Source: Swaminathania salitolerans | Lineage (GTDB): Bacteria; Pseudomonadota; Alphaproteobacteria; Acetobacterales; Acetobacteraceae | DNA length: 64,000 bases | Strand: one strand, 5' to 3' | NCBI RefSeq assembly: GCF_025994315.1 | Contig: NZ_BAQE01000001.1 | Shown here: piece by piece, positions 24,428 through 32,020 of the stretch | How the letters are laid out: every line of letters starts with the position of its first letter | Numbering within the stretch: the first letter of the stretch is position 1 | Program-made: the position numbers and the translations under genes | Notes under the pieces: generated by a model | Databases searched by the model: none | What the model saw: the letters and a program-made list of their open reading frames with translations, nothing else | What the model was told of the DNA's origin: nothing

Positions 24428-26017
24428 CTGAAACACGTTCCTTTCCTGTCTGAGACGCGGTCCGAGAGATTTCTGGGCGCGCTGTGTCTGGTTCTCCTGA
24501 CCCTGATGGCGGGACCGGCCCGGGCCGCGGAACCCGCACGCCTCGATACCGGTCTCCTGACCGGCGTCCTGTCGAGCGCCTTGCGCTTTCTCTCGCCCCG
24601 CACGCTCGAAGCGCATTCGAGCCGCACCTACAGCCTGTGGGGCCTTGACGGGCTGACAGCGATCGACCCGTCCATCTCGACGATCGAACCGCCCCAGCCC
24701 GCCGGAAAACCCGCCCGGCTGCGTCTGATGATCGGTCAGAACGTGCTGCTGGAACTCGGCGAGCCGCCCGAAAACGACATGACGGGCTGGGTCCGGGTCA
24801 TCGTCTCCGCCATGAAAGCGGCGTGGGATGCCTCCCCCGCCCTGCGCAATGCGGGGCATGACGCGCTGCTTCAGAGTTTCTTCGACGAGCTGTTCAACCA
24901 TCTCGATCCCTATTCGCGCTATGTCGGTCCTGCGCCCGCGGGCAACGACCGCGCCAACCGGTCGGGCGCGGAAGCCGGGGTCGGGCTTTCCCTCTCGCGT
25001 GAGGGCAGCGCGCTCGTCATTTCCGCCATCAATGCCAATGGCCCGGCCTGGGCTGCCGGCGCCAATATCGGACAGAGGCTTCTTGCGGTCGACGGACGCT
25101 CGACCCGCAACCAGGACCCCGCGACGGTCGAAACCTGGCTGAAAGGCGAGGATGGCAGCAGGATCCGCCTGCTTCTCGCCGATCCGGGACGGCATGGCGC
25201 GATCATGCGCCTGCGCCGTGAAGTCGTTCCGCCGCAGACCGTCTTCAGCTACATGCACGGGCATGTCGTCGTTCTGCGCATCGCCTCCTTCTCATCCGAC
25301 ACGGCCGAGGAGCTGAGCCAGAACATCGACCAGGCCTTGCAGGACCAGAAACTTGCAGGACTGATTCTCGATCTCAGAGGCGATCGCGGGGGCGTTCTGC
25401 AACAGGCGGTGACGGCCTCGGCACTCGTGCTCGATCGCGGCATTGCGGTCGTGACGAAAGGTCGGGATCCGAAATCGAATCACATCTGGGCCGTGCAGGG
25501 CGGCGATATGACCCACGGTCTTCCCATCGTGGCTCTCGTCGACGGTCGCACCGCGAGCGCAGCCGAAATCATGGCTGCCGCCCTCGCCGATCACAGGCGG
25601 GCCGTGGTGATCGGCAGCTCGACGCTCGGAAAGGGTCTCGTGCAGGCCGTCGGTCAGATGCCGGACGGGGGCGAGCTCTTCGTGACCTGGAGCCGCGTGC
25701 TCGCGCCGCTCGGATGGCCGCTCCAGGGTCTGGGCGTCACGCCGCAGATCTGCACCTCCCGCGGGGGACAGGCGCTCGAGCAGCAACTCGCCTCGCTCGG
25801 GCAGGGAAAGCTCCTGGACGCTCCGACCGTGCTTGCAAGCCGGGCCCTGCGTTTTCCGGTGAGTGTCTCCCGGATCCTGGATATAAGACGCCATTGCCCG
25901 GCGGCTCTGGGCACCGATGCCGATCTCGACACCGCGGCCCTGATCCTCGAGCGCCCCGAAAGCTACAAGGCCGCCCTCGCTGCCATTCCAGACGATATGG
26001 ATGACCCTGCCCCGTGA
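24428..26017 (+). CDS. Secreted S41 (CtpA-type) processing protease
   Basis: S41 carboxy-terminal proteases cut periplasmic proteins near their C-terminus. Here a PDZ-like region (VGLSLSREG to LLAVDGRST) precedes the peptidase domain with the Ser-Lys dyad: Ser377 in GRTASAAE and Lys402 in TLGKGLVQ, numbered from CTG 24428. The first in-frame ATG (24506) falls inside a signal peptide: reading upstream gives FLGALCLVLLTLMAGPARA-AEP, with positive residues before it. No ATG, GTG or TTG exists upstream in frame, so CTG at 24428 (GAGG 9 bases before, giving M-K-H-V-P-F) is my best start. It overlaps the DUF1491 gene by four bases. Confidence 0.78.
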   Translation: MKHVPFLSETRSERFLGALCLVLLTLMAGPARAAEPARLDTGLLTGVLSSALRFLSPRTLEAHSSRTYSLWGLDGLTAIDPSISTIEPPQPAGKPARLRLMIGQNVLLELGEPPENDMTGWVRVIVSAMKAAWDASPALRNAGHDALLQSFFDELFNHLDPYSRYVGPAPAGNDRANRSGAEAGVGLSLSREGSALVISAINANGPAWAAGANIGQRLLAVDGRSTRNQDPATVETWLKGEDGSRIRLLLADPGRHGAIMRLRREVVPPQTVFSYMHGHVVVLRIASFSSDTAEELSQNIDQALQDQKLAGLILDLRGDRGGVLQQAVTASALVLDRGIAVVTKGRDPKSNHIWAVQGGDMTHGLPIVALVDGRTASAAEIMAAALADHRRAVVIGSSTLGKGLVQAVGQMPDGGELFVTWSRVLAPLGWPLQGLGVTPQICTSRGGQALEQQLASLGQGKLLDAPTVLASRALRFPVSVSRILDIRRHCPAALGTDADLDTAALILERPESYKAALAAIPDDMDDPAP

Positions 26018-26382
26018 GCCCCTCCGACAGCGAGACGATGCGAGAAGCGATCAGGACGGCAAGGCTGCGCACCGGCATCTGGGCCCGCGCGCTGATGCGC
26101 GGCCTCGAATCCCGGGGAGGATCCGCCATGCTGATACGCAAGGGGGATGAGGATGCGGGCGCCCTGCTCATCGTCCTGCTCGACCGTACGGGACGGCACG
26201 CCGTGCTGCGGGAGGCGGCACTGGGTGCGGGATGGGATCGCATCGCCATGGACTCCGAGGAGGCGCTCGGTGCCTATCTCGACCGACAGAAACGATACGA
26301 TCCGGATCTGTGGATTCTCGAGTTCACGATGGACCGGATCGACGATCCGATCGAACGGGATCTGCCGGGACGCACCGGCTGA
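26014..26382 (+). CDS. DUF1491 family protein
   Basis: This 122-residue protein belongs to DUF1491, a small family seen in Alphaproteobacteria with no known function. Family features include TGIWARALMRGLESRGGSAM near the N-terminus and the WDRIAMDSE and DPDLWILEF segments. It starts at GTG 26014, overlapping the S41 protease stop by four bases (GTGA), so the two are probably translated together. No signal or membrane segment is seen. Confidence 0.78.
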   Translation: MSPSDSETMREAIRTARLRTGIWARALMRGLESRGGSAMLIRKGDEDAGALLIVLLDRTGRHAVLREAALGAGWDRIAMDSEEALGAYLDRQKRYDPDLWILEFTMDRIDDPIERDLPGRTG

Positions 26383-26612
26383 GCCTGCTTTTGCACCGGC
26401 CCGGGACGTCACCGGATCGCCGCGACTGTTGCAGCGTTCCCACAGTCGTGACAGGAAGAAAGAATGCGTCATTCCTGCAAACGCACCCATCGGGGAAACA
26501 TGCGTTGCACAGGGATGACAGTTCGGCGAAAAGACGGCATTCAGATCGCTGCGGACGGACCGCAAGACGGCCCCCTCTCAGTCTGCCGCGTGAAAAGGAT
26601 GGAGAAGACGAT

Positions 26613-27824
26613 ATGACGCTGGAACACCGAACGCGCGGTGAAACCGTTTGCCGCCCGTTTTCCGATGTCCCGCGCGCAGTCGGACTTTTCTCCCGGCGCT
26701 ACCGCAGGACCGTATGCTGCATGACGGCCCTGGCCGGACTGGGATTTTCAGGATCGGCCGCCCATGCGCAGGTGGTCAAGGGGCTGTATGTGGCCGGTTC
26801 CGGCGGCGCCAGCTTCAATCAGGATCAGACCGTGCGTCTCTCGCCGGTTCTGCCCAGCGGCAAGGACCATTACGATGCCGGCGTGACGGGGCTCGGCTCC
26901 GTCGGCTGGGGGCTCGGGAACGGCTTCCGCGTCGAGGTGGAAGGCAACTATCGCAACAACCGGTTGCAGCAGTTCAAATCCAGCTATTTCCCCTCATCGG
27001 TAGGCGGTCGGCAGCAGCAATACGGCGTGATGGTCAACGCCCTGTTCGACATGGATATCGGCGCGAACTGGGTCTATCCCTATTTCGGCGCCGGTGTCGG
27101 CTATGGCTGGCAGCACATGAAGGCGTCGGTGCGCGCACCGAACAACTATCTCAACCAGAACATCACCGGGACGACCGGCAATTTCGCCTATCAGGGCATT
27201 TTCGGCCTCTCCTTCCCCGTTCCCTTCGCCGTTGGCCTGTCCTTCACGACCGAGTACCGATTCTATTCGATGCTTGGCCCGAACGGACATTATGCGACCG
27301 GCTCGGGCAGCATCGGCGGCTATGACGCACCGCGACCCGCGGGCGCGATGGAAGGCAACCGGGTCACCCGGAACGATTTCAACCACTCCCTGCTTCTGGG
27401 GCTGCGTTACGAATTCAATCCTGCGCCGCCGCCGCCGCCGCCAGCCCCGGTCATGCCGGCCCCTGCTCCCGCACCCGCGCGCAGCTATCTCGTGTTCTTC
27501 GACTGGGATCGCGCGGATCTGACGGACAGGGCACGCGCGATCATCGGCACGGCTGCCCAGAACTCCACCCGGACCCAGCTCACGCGGATCGAGGTCAACG
27601 GTTATACCGACAACAGCGCGGCCCATCCCGGCCCACGCGGTGCGGCCTATAACATGAAGCTTTCTCTCAGGCGGGCCGATGCGGTGCGCGCCGAGCTGAT
27701 CCGTGACGGCGTGCCGGGCGGGGTCATCGCCACCAGGGGATTTGGCGAAAGCAACCCGCTCGTCCAGACGGCGGCGAACACGCGCGAACCGCAGAACCGC
27801 CGCGTCGAGATCATTTTGCGCTAG
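26613..27824 (+). CDS. OmpA-family outer-membrane protein
   Basis: This 403-residue protein has an N-terminal signal region ending in GSAAHA, an eight-strand beta-barrel (residues ~55-270) with alternating aromatic strands, a Pro-rich hinge (PAPPPPPPAPVMPAP) and a C-terminal OmpA peptidoglycan-binding domain (FFDWDRADLT, NGYTDNSA, LSLRRADAVRAEL, RRVEI). The barrel should sit in the outer membrane and the C-domain should tether it to the cell wall. ATG 26613 has GGAG 8 bases upstream; an internal ATG at residue ~37 would give a shorter signal peptide. A strong terminator follows. Confidence 0.9.
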   Translation: MTLEHRTRGETVCRPFSDVPRAVGLFSRRYRRTVCCMTALAGLGFSGSAAHAQVVKGLYVAGSGGASFNQDQTVRLSPVLPSGKDHYDAGVTGLGSVGWGLGNGFRVEVEGNYRNNRLQQFKSSYFPSSVGGRQQQYGVMVNALFDMDIGANWVYPYFGAGVGYGWQHMKASVRAPNNYLNQNITGTTGNFAYQGIFGLSFPVPFAVGLSFTTEYRFYSMLGPNGHYATGSGSIGGYDAPRPAGAMEGNRVTRNDFNHSLLLGLRYEFNPAPPPPPPAPVMPAPAPAPARSYLVFFDWDRADLTDRARAIIGTAAQNSTRTQLTRIEVNGYTDNSAAHPGPRGAAYNMKLSLRRADAVRAELIRDGVPGGVIATRGFGESNPLVQTAANTREPQNRRVEIILR

Positions 27825-27866
27825 ATCATCCTGGACTAGATCGTCCTGGGCTGAAAATCGTCCTGC
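27822..27866 (+). repeat. 15-bp tandem repeat carrying the ompA stop codon
   Basis: TAGATCATCCTGGAC, TAGATCGTCCTGGGC and a decayed TGAAAATCGTCCTGC follow each other. Each unit starts with an in-frame stop, the first being the true stop of the OmpA gene. Confidence 0.8.
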
Positions 27867-27890
27867 CGGGTTCTTCCCGGCGGGACGATC

Positions 27891-27923
27891 GGGGCGCGCC
27901 ATACGCTGCGCGCCCCTTTTTTT
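27891..27923 (+). terminator. Rho-independent terminator of the OmpA-like gene
   Basis: GGGGCGCG and CGCGCCCC form a perfect 8-base stem around a 10-base loop, followed by seven T. A second hairpin (about 27858-27889) lies just before it. The T-tract marks the left edge of the inserted IS1595-like element. Confidence 0.9.
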
Positions 27924-27925
27924 GG

Positions 27926-27945
27926 GATCTACATACGTAGCTAGC
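27926..27945 (+). repeat. Left terminal inverted repeat of the IS1595-like element
   Basis: GATCTACATACGTAGCTAGC pairs with the complement of 29729-29748 at 17 of 20 positions. Confidence 0.65.
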
Positions 27946-27976
27946 TAGGAGGTAGGCGGGACCTAAGCACCTCCTC

Positions 27977-28957
27977 TTAAGTCTGCTTGGGTTTAGGAAG
28001 TGAGAGCGTAAATTGGACTGTATGGTTTCCATAATGCTCCGCGACTTTGTCGCGCAACTCGCGCATATCATGGCATGTCTTTGCCATTCCTATGACCTCA
28101 TAGCAGCGAGAGACGAGTTGTCGCACGCCCAGATTCTCGGACAGCTGCCGGTGCCAGTGCTCGCCTTGCTTTGGCTTATTCGCCTTCAGGTAGGCCGCGA
28201 CATCGGGATCGAGGGTGTCATAGATCAACTCGATAACCATCTTGCCCCACCATTTGGGGCGGGAATGGAGAGAGCCCTTCCAGTTTGTCAGGCGCCCAAA
28301 TTCCTCCCATAGCTCGTCAGGAAAAGTTTTTTCCCAATCGCGCAGTTCGTCCGCAATGAACGCACGTAACTTCACCTGCAGCGCATCATCCGCCCGCTCG
28401 TATTGATAGCCCGTCGCTTCATCGACCAACGCATCAAGACCGGTTCGCGTCAAACCTGCCGTAAGGACGGCGCACCGGATAGCCATCTGTCGCTGACGGT
28501 CAGTTAGCGGCGCGCCTTCATATAACGCCTGAACATAGCCCCTGCATATCAGTTCAAAATGCTCAGTGGTGATGCCAAGGCCGGGCCATTGCGTCCCCGG
28601 TATACGAAAGCGAAAGGTTTCCTGCAGGATTTTATCGACGTTGATGAATGGATTAAGCGTCTTCTGTCCGATGTAATCCTGCAGGCTACCGCGTTCAACC
28701 TCGGCGATTGCCTTGGTCGTTGATCCCGATGATAAAACGCGCCTGCCGTCTCCGAGAACGTAACAATCCAGTTCGTTGCCACCAAGGTCGATTGTTCCAC
28801 GCCATTTGGCAAGCGGCAGACTCTCGTCGGCTACCTCGCGATTGCCTTTGCCTGGTCCATCGACCTCGCTGTCATTACCTGCAGATGCGACCACTGCCTT
28901 CGCAACAGCGTCGAAGTCGGCGTCGATCGGCTCAATCAGTTTTTCCTTCTTGGGCAT
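27977..28957 (-). CDS. P63C-domain protein (passenger gene)
   Basis: This 326-residue protein matches the P63C domain, known from phage and bacterial proteins of unknown function. Its hallmark LVDEATGYQYERADDALQ lies near residue 190, and the C-terminal part (EELRDWEKTFPDELW and the RPKWWGKMVIELIYDTLDPDV region) is also typical. The reading frame is intact. ATG at 28957 has AAGGA 8 bases upstream and lies inside the 3' end of the transposase frame, overlapping it by 26 bases, so it was probably co-expressed with the transposase. A role in DNA handling or regulation is only a guess. Expression now may depend on a promoter inside the dead transposase. Confidence 0.75.
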   Translation of the reverse strand: MPKKEKLIEPIDADFDAVAKAVVASAGNDSEVDGPGKGNREVADESLPLAKWRGTIDLGGNELDCYVLGDGRRVLSSGSTTKAIAEVERGSLQDYIGQKTLNPFINVDKILQETFRFRIPGTQWPGLGITTEHFELICRGYVQALYEGAPLTDRQRQMAIRCAVLTAGLTRTGLDALVDEATGYQYERADDALQVKLRAFIADELRDWEKTFPDELWEEFGRLTNWKGSLHSRPKWWGKMVIELIYDTLDPDVAAYLKANKPKQGEHWHRQLSENLGVRQLVSRCYEVIGMAKTCHDMRELRDKVAEHYGNHTVQFTLSLPKPKQT

Positions 28958-29669
28958 GGGTCGGTTCCTTGTATGTGAGGCGCTTCCCGATCATTTTGTT
29001 GATCGTTGCGTCGATGAACGCTATTGCCCCACTTCGTGCAGTGTTATGGTGGAACGAAACTTCGTCGACCTAGCGGTGCAGGTGCTTCGCCGACATGTAG
29101 TGATAGATGCCGTAGTGGCCACGCTTAAGCAGCGCTCAGAAGCTCTCGATACCACTCGTATGCGCCCTGTCGCGGACGTATTCGCCATCAGTGTGGTTCA
29201 CTTGGATGTGCTTGTAGCGAGCGCTGCCGCCGACATAGGTCTCATCGACTTGGACATGGCAGCCCATGTCATCGCTGTTGCCGCTGCCGCCCAGCCACGT
29301 TTCTCGGATGCGCTGAGCGAGGAACCATGCGGTCTTTTGCGTGATACCCAGTCCGTGGGCCATCTGTGAAGAAGGAATGCCCTTTAGCGCAGTGGTCATC
29401 ATGTAGATCGCCATGAGCCACTTGTGCAGAGGGAGGCGGCTCTCGGCTAATACAGTGCCGGTGCGGACGCTGAAATGCTGGCGACAGTCGCGGCAGCGCC
29501 ACGGCATTGGCCTTGCGTTCTTCACCGGGGCGACCGAGAGGCCGCCGCAATGAGGGCAGGATACTTCGCCTGCCCAACGGTTGCGCTCGAAATACTTGCG
29601 AGCAGCTTCCTCGCCGGGGAAGCGTTGGAAAAACTGGTCGAGGCTCACGGTGTCGGACTGCGCGCTCAT
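28932..29669 (-). pseudogene. IS1595-family transposase, inactivated
   Basis: The N-terminal part is good: a zinc ribbon (CPHCGG ... CRDCRQ), the helix-turn-helix-like region (LGITQKTAWFLAQRIRE) and the first catalytic block VDETYVGG. Directly after GGSARYKH the sequence jumps to IQVNHTDGEYVRDRAHT, so compared with family members about 75 residues including the second catalytic Asp are missing. Two in-frame stops follow: TGA at 29136-29138 where the family has Trp in ESFWALLKRG, and TAG at 29070-29072 where it has Tyr in HLHRYVDE. Past these the frame still reads GAIAFIDATINKMIGKRL to a stop at 28932. The protein cannot be active. Confidence 0.85.
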
Positions 29670-29713
29670 GCATTATAGCTAGCCAATAAGTTCTGCAGGT
29701 TCAAGATAGAATA

Positions 29714-29741
29714 GGCTAGTTAGGTATGGCTAGTTAGGTAT
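29714..29741 (+). repeat. 14-bp direct duplication at the element's right end
   Basis: GGCTAGTTAGGTAT occurs twice in tandem (29714-29727, 29728-29741). The second copy is part of the right terminal repeat, so this may be a duplicated transposase-binding site. Confidence 0.75.
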
Positions 29742-29748
29742 ATAGATC
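29729..29748 (-). repeat. Right terminal inverted repeat of the IS1595-like element
   Basis: The complement reads GATCTATATACCTAACTAGC and matches the left end at 17 of 20 positions. Six T follow. Confidence 0.65.
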
Positions 29749-29844
29749 TTTTTTCCGACACTTCTCCCTCGTCCCTCTTCTCCCCCGGCGAGAGCTGCCT
29801 TCGGATAGACGCTTCCCGGGGAGGAGAGAGAAGGAACCTGTCTG

Positions 29845-31719
29845 TCAGGCCGCGTGTCGCGGATCGGGATTACAGCCGCTTTCGCCCCGGCTGGCCTGAG
29901 CGAGTATCTCGATGGCGAGAACCCTCGGCGATGTCGCGTCCCCGGCAGGCAGAGGCAGAACGGCTTCGCCTCTCGTCCAGCGGCAGTGCCGGGAGTCGAG
30001 ATCGCTCCACCCCGCCAGCGCCCGGTTTTCCAGATGGATGGCCTGCTCATGCAGGGTCTCGGCTTCATAGAGGCTGATCGAACCTATGAGCGCGCCGAGA
30101 TAACGCCGGTCGTCCACGAAGGGGCCGATCGTGTCGCATGGCCGCGCCACCGCCGAGGCAATACGGAGCTTGCGTGCGCTGCCGGGCACGCGAAAGACAT
30201 GAACATGGCCGTTCCGGCGAATCGGATCGAAACGTCGCCCCCGGCAATCCACGAGATGAACTTCCCCGGAATTGCATGGGCCGACAGCTTCCACCGGGGC
30301 CGGGTCATGACCGAGCGCCTCCGCCCGGGCGGAAAGATGACGGTGGATGGGCTCGACCCGCGCGCGTCCCGTCTCGATCGGCAGGACAGGGCGGATCGGA
30401 CCGGGGCGCGCGTTCTGCGTCGTGACGGAACGATGTCCCTCCTCGAGAAAGGTCTCGGTCAGGACCCCGTTGGCCAGAACGAGCGCATGGGTTTCCATTC
30501 GCAGATGGAAGTAGCGATATTCGAGAAGCTCCGTATCGTAGCGGATGGTCCGACCGTTCACGAGCATCCTGACCGGCACGAGCACGCCGTCCAGAGCCAT
30601 GCAATGCTCGGCCGTCACCCGGAGATCCCGATAGGGCACCCCCGGACGGATCGCGTCCCTTGCGATACAGACGCTGAATCCCCTCTCGTCATCGCCGAGC
30701 GTGCTGACGGACGGGACGCGCATGACCCCCCGTTCGATGGACTGGACGGGACGAGGGGACAACATCCCGTCTTCGAGACACAGAACGAGATCCCCCGGTT
30801 CGAGCAATTCGATCGCGACGGCGCCATCGGGCGTCGCGATGAGGCTCCCGGACAGAAAGCATGGTGTGGCATCGAGATAGGTAATGCCCTGGTTGCTGAG
30901 ATAGCCGGTCGGAACGGACTGGAATTTCTCGGGGTCGTATCCGAGACCGATATTGACCGTATGGCTCTGCGTGCCCCGGCTGACGGTCAGATCGCCGGTT
31001 TCGGGATCGTACTGCCAGGAATCGGCGCCGCTCCCTGACGCGAAATCGATGATATCGCCGCGGCCGAAGCCGCGCACGGTCACATTGCGGATCGTCGCCG
31101 TACTGCGCAGGGCGAGGTAGTTGGAGCCGCCGGTCATGTGAATGGTCACGTCCGACAGCTCGCTCAGGAGAGACAGGTCGGAATTGGTCATGTTGATAAC
31201 CTGCCCTCCCGTGATGCGTCCGATCGTGCTCAGAACGTAATTGTTGTTATCGCCGGAGAGCCGGACATTGTTCAGGTTGAGCGTGCCGGGTCCGGTAATC
31301 TCGCTGAACGTACTTCCCGAATACATCGTGATATCCGCAACATTGATCACTCCTGAATTCTGCGTCTGGTTCAGGAAGGTGATATAGTTGAAGATATCGT
31401 AGGCGCCACTTCCCGTTATATCGACAACACCGGTCGTTGCGATGATCGGCCGACACCATATGCCGCTCGTGGTGGTGCCCGTGCCGAAATAGACGGTGGA
31501 TCTGGCATAATCCTTGTCGATGATCAGATGACCGCCGATTTCCATCGGCCCGTCCGCAAGCGTCGGATAATCCTGGTTGCAGATCGTTCCTCCGAGGGAA
31601 TCGGTCGTGGAACCGTCATCGTCGATCCCCTGCACGATGATCTTCTTGGTTTCCCCTTCGGCGACACTGCCGTCCGCCCAGAGATTGCCGGGACGGATCT
31701 GGATTTCCGGGTAGGACAT
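29845..31719 (-). CDS. Second Hint domain protein with a divergent N-terminus
   Basis: This 624-residue protein begins MSYPEIQIRPGNLW and has an N-terminal region (to ~285) rich in Asn, Thr and Gly with short beta repeats (LNLNNVRLSG, GGQVINMTNSDL) like a beta-helix. A Hint domain starts at Cys287 (CFLSGSLIAT), with LLEPGDLV and the TAEHCM motif. A C-terminal module with ARPCDTIGPFVDDRRYLG and CRWTRGE matches that of the protein at 8205, while the N-terminal parts do not match. There is no signal peptide. The frame is open to GTG 31776, but ATG at 31719 begins the more ordinary sequence. The IS1595-like element sits directly downstream. Confidence 0.8.
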   Translation of the reverse strand: MSYPEIQIRPGNLWADGSVAEGETKKIIVQGIDDDGSTTDSLGGTICNQDYPTLADGPMEIGGHLIIDKDYARSTVYFGTGTTTSGIWCRPIIATTGVVDITGSGAYDIFNYITFLNQTQNSGVINVADITMYSGSTFSEITGPGTLNLNNVRLSGDNNNYVLSTIGRITGGQVINMTNSDLSLLSELSDVTIHMTGGSNYLALRSTATIRNVTVRGFGRGDIIDFASGSGADSWQYDPETGDLTVSRGTQSHTVNIGLGYDPEKFQSVPTGYLSNQGITYLDATPCFLSGSLIATPDGAVAIELLEPGDLVLCLEDGMLSPRPVQSIERGVMRVPSVSTLGDDERGFSVCIARDAIRPGVPYRDLRVTAEHCMALDGVLVPVRMLVNGRTIRYDTELLEYRYFHLRMETHALVLANGVLTETFLEEGHRSVTTQNARPGPIRPVLPIETGRARVEPIHRHLSARAEALGHDPAPVEAVGPCNSGEVHLVDCRGRRFDPIRRNGHVHVFRVPGSARKLRIASAVARPCDTIGPFVDDRRYLGALIGSISLYEAETLHEQAIHLENRALAGWSDLDSRHCRWTRGEAVLPLPAGDATSPRVLAIEILAQASRGESGCNPDPRHAA

Positions 31720-31841
31720 ATGATGTTTTTCCCTGTCGAGAGGTCGATTGCACCGGGTTGCACCAGGCGGAAACACTCTCGAACAGGACAGATTCCGATC
31801 GTGCAGGGTCTGTCGGGACCATGCGCGTTCATGGAACGTTT

Positions 31842-31867
31842 ATTGTTTTACGATTACTTAAAACAAT
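31842..31867. promoter_or_regulatory. Inverted repeat in the promoter region of the second Hint gene
   Basis: ATTGTTTTA and TAAAACAAT form perfect 9-base arms around the 8-base spacer CGATTACT. It lies about 125 bases upstream of the Hint start in an AT-rich stretch. It may be a regulator operator or a small hairpin. Confidence 0.45.
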
Positions 31868-32020
31868 GCGTCCGTCATGAGTATTCCGTGAGACTTCATT
31901 ATCCGGACAACCCGTTAACAGCGGATTGATACGGAAGGGTCAATCGTCACGAAACCCCGTTCGGAATCCGGCGCTCTGCCGGAGTATTGCACCCCGGAAC
32001 CGCCGGATCGCATGCGGATG

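Larger units (their letters stand above)
27924..29748 (-). mobile_element. IS1595-type element, non-autonomous, with P63C passenger
   Basis: A roughly 1.8 kb element of visibly lower GC holds a decayed IS1595-family transposase and an intact P63C-domain gene, both on the minus strand. Its ends carry an imperfect inverted repeat: GATCTACATACGTAGCTAGC at 27926-27945 and, read in reverse complement, GATCTATATACCTAACTAGC at 29729-29748 (17 of 20 match). T-tracts flank it (seven T at 27917-27923, six T at 29749-29754), compatible with a target duplication inside the ompA terminator. The exact end bases are uncertain by two or three. Confidence 0.7.
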
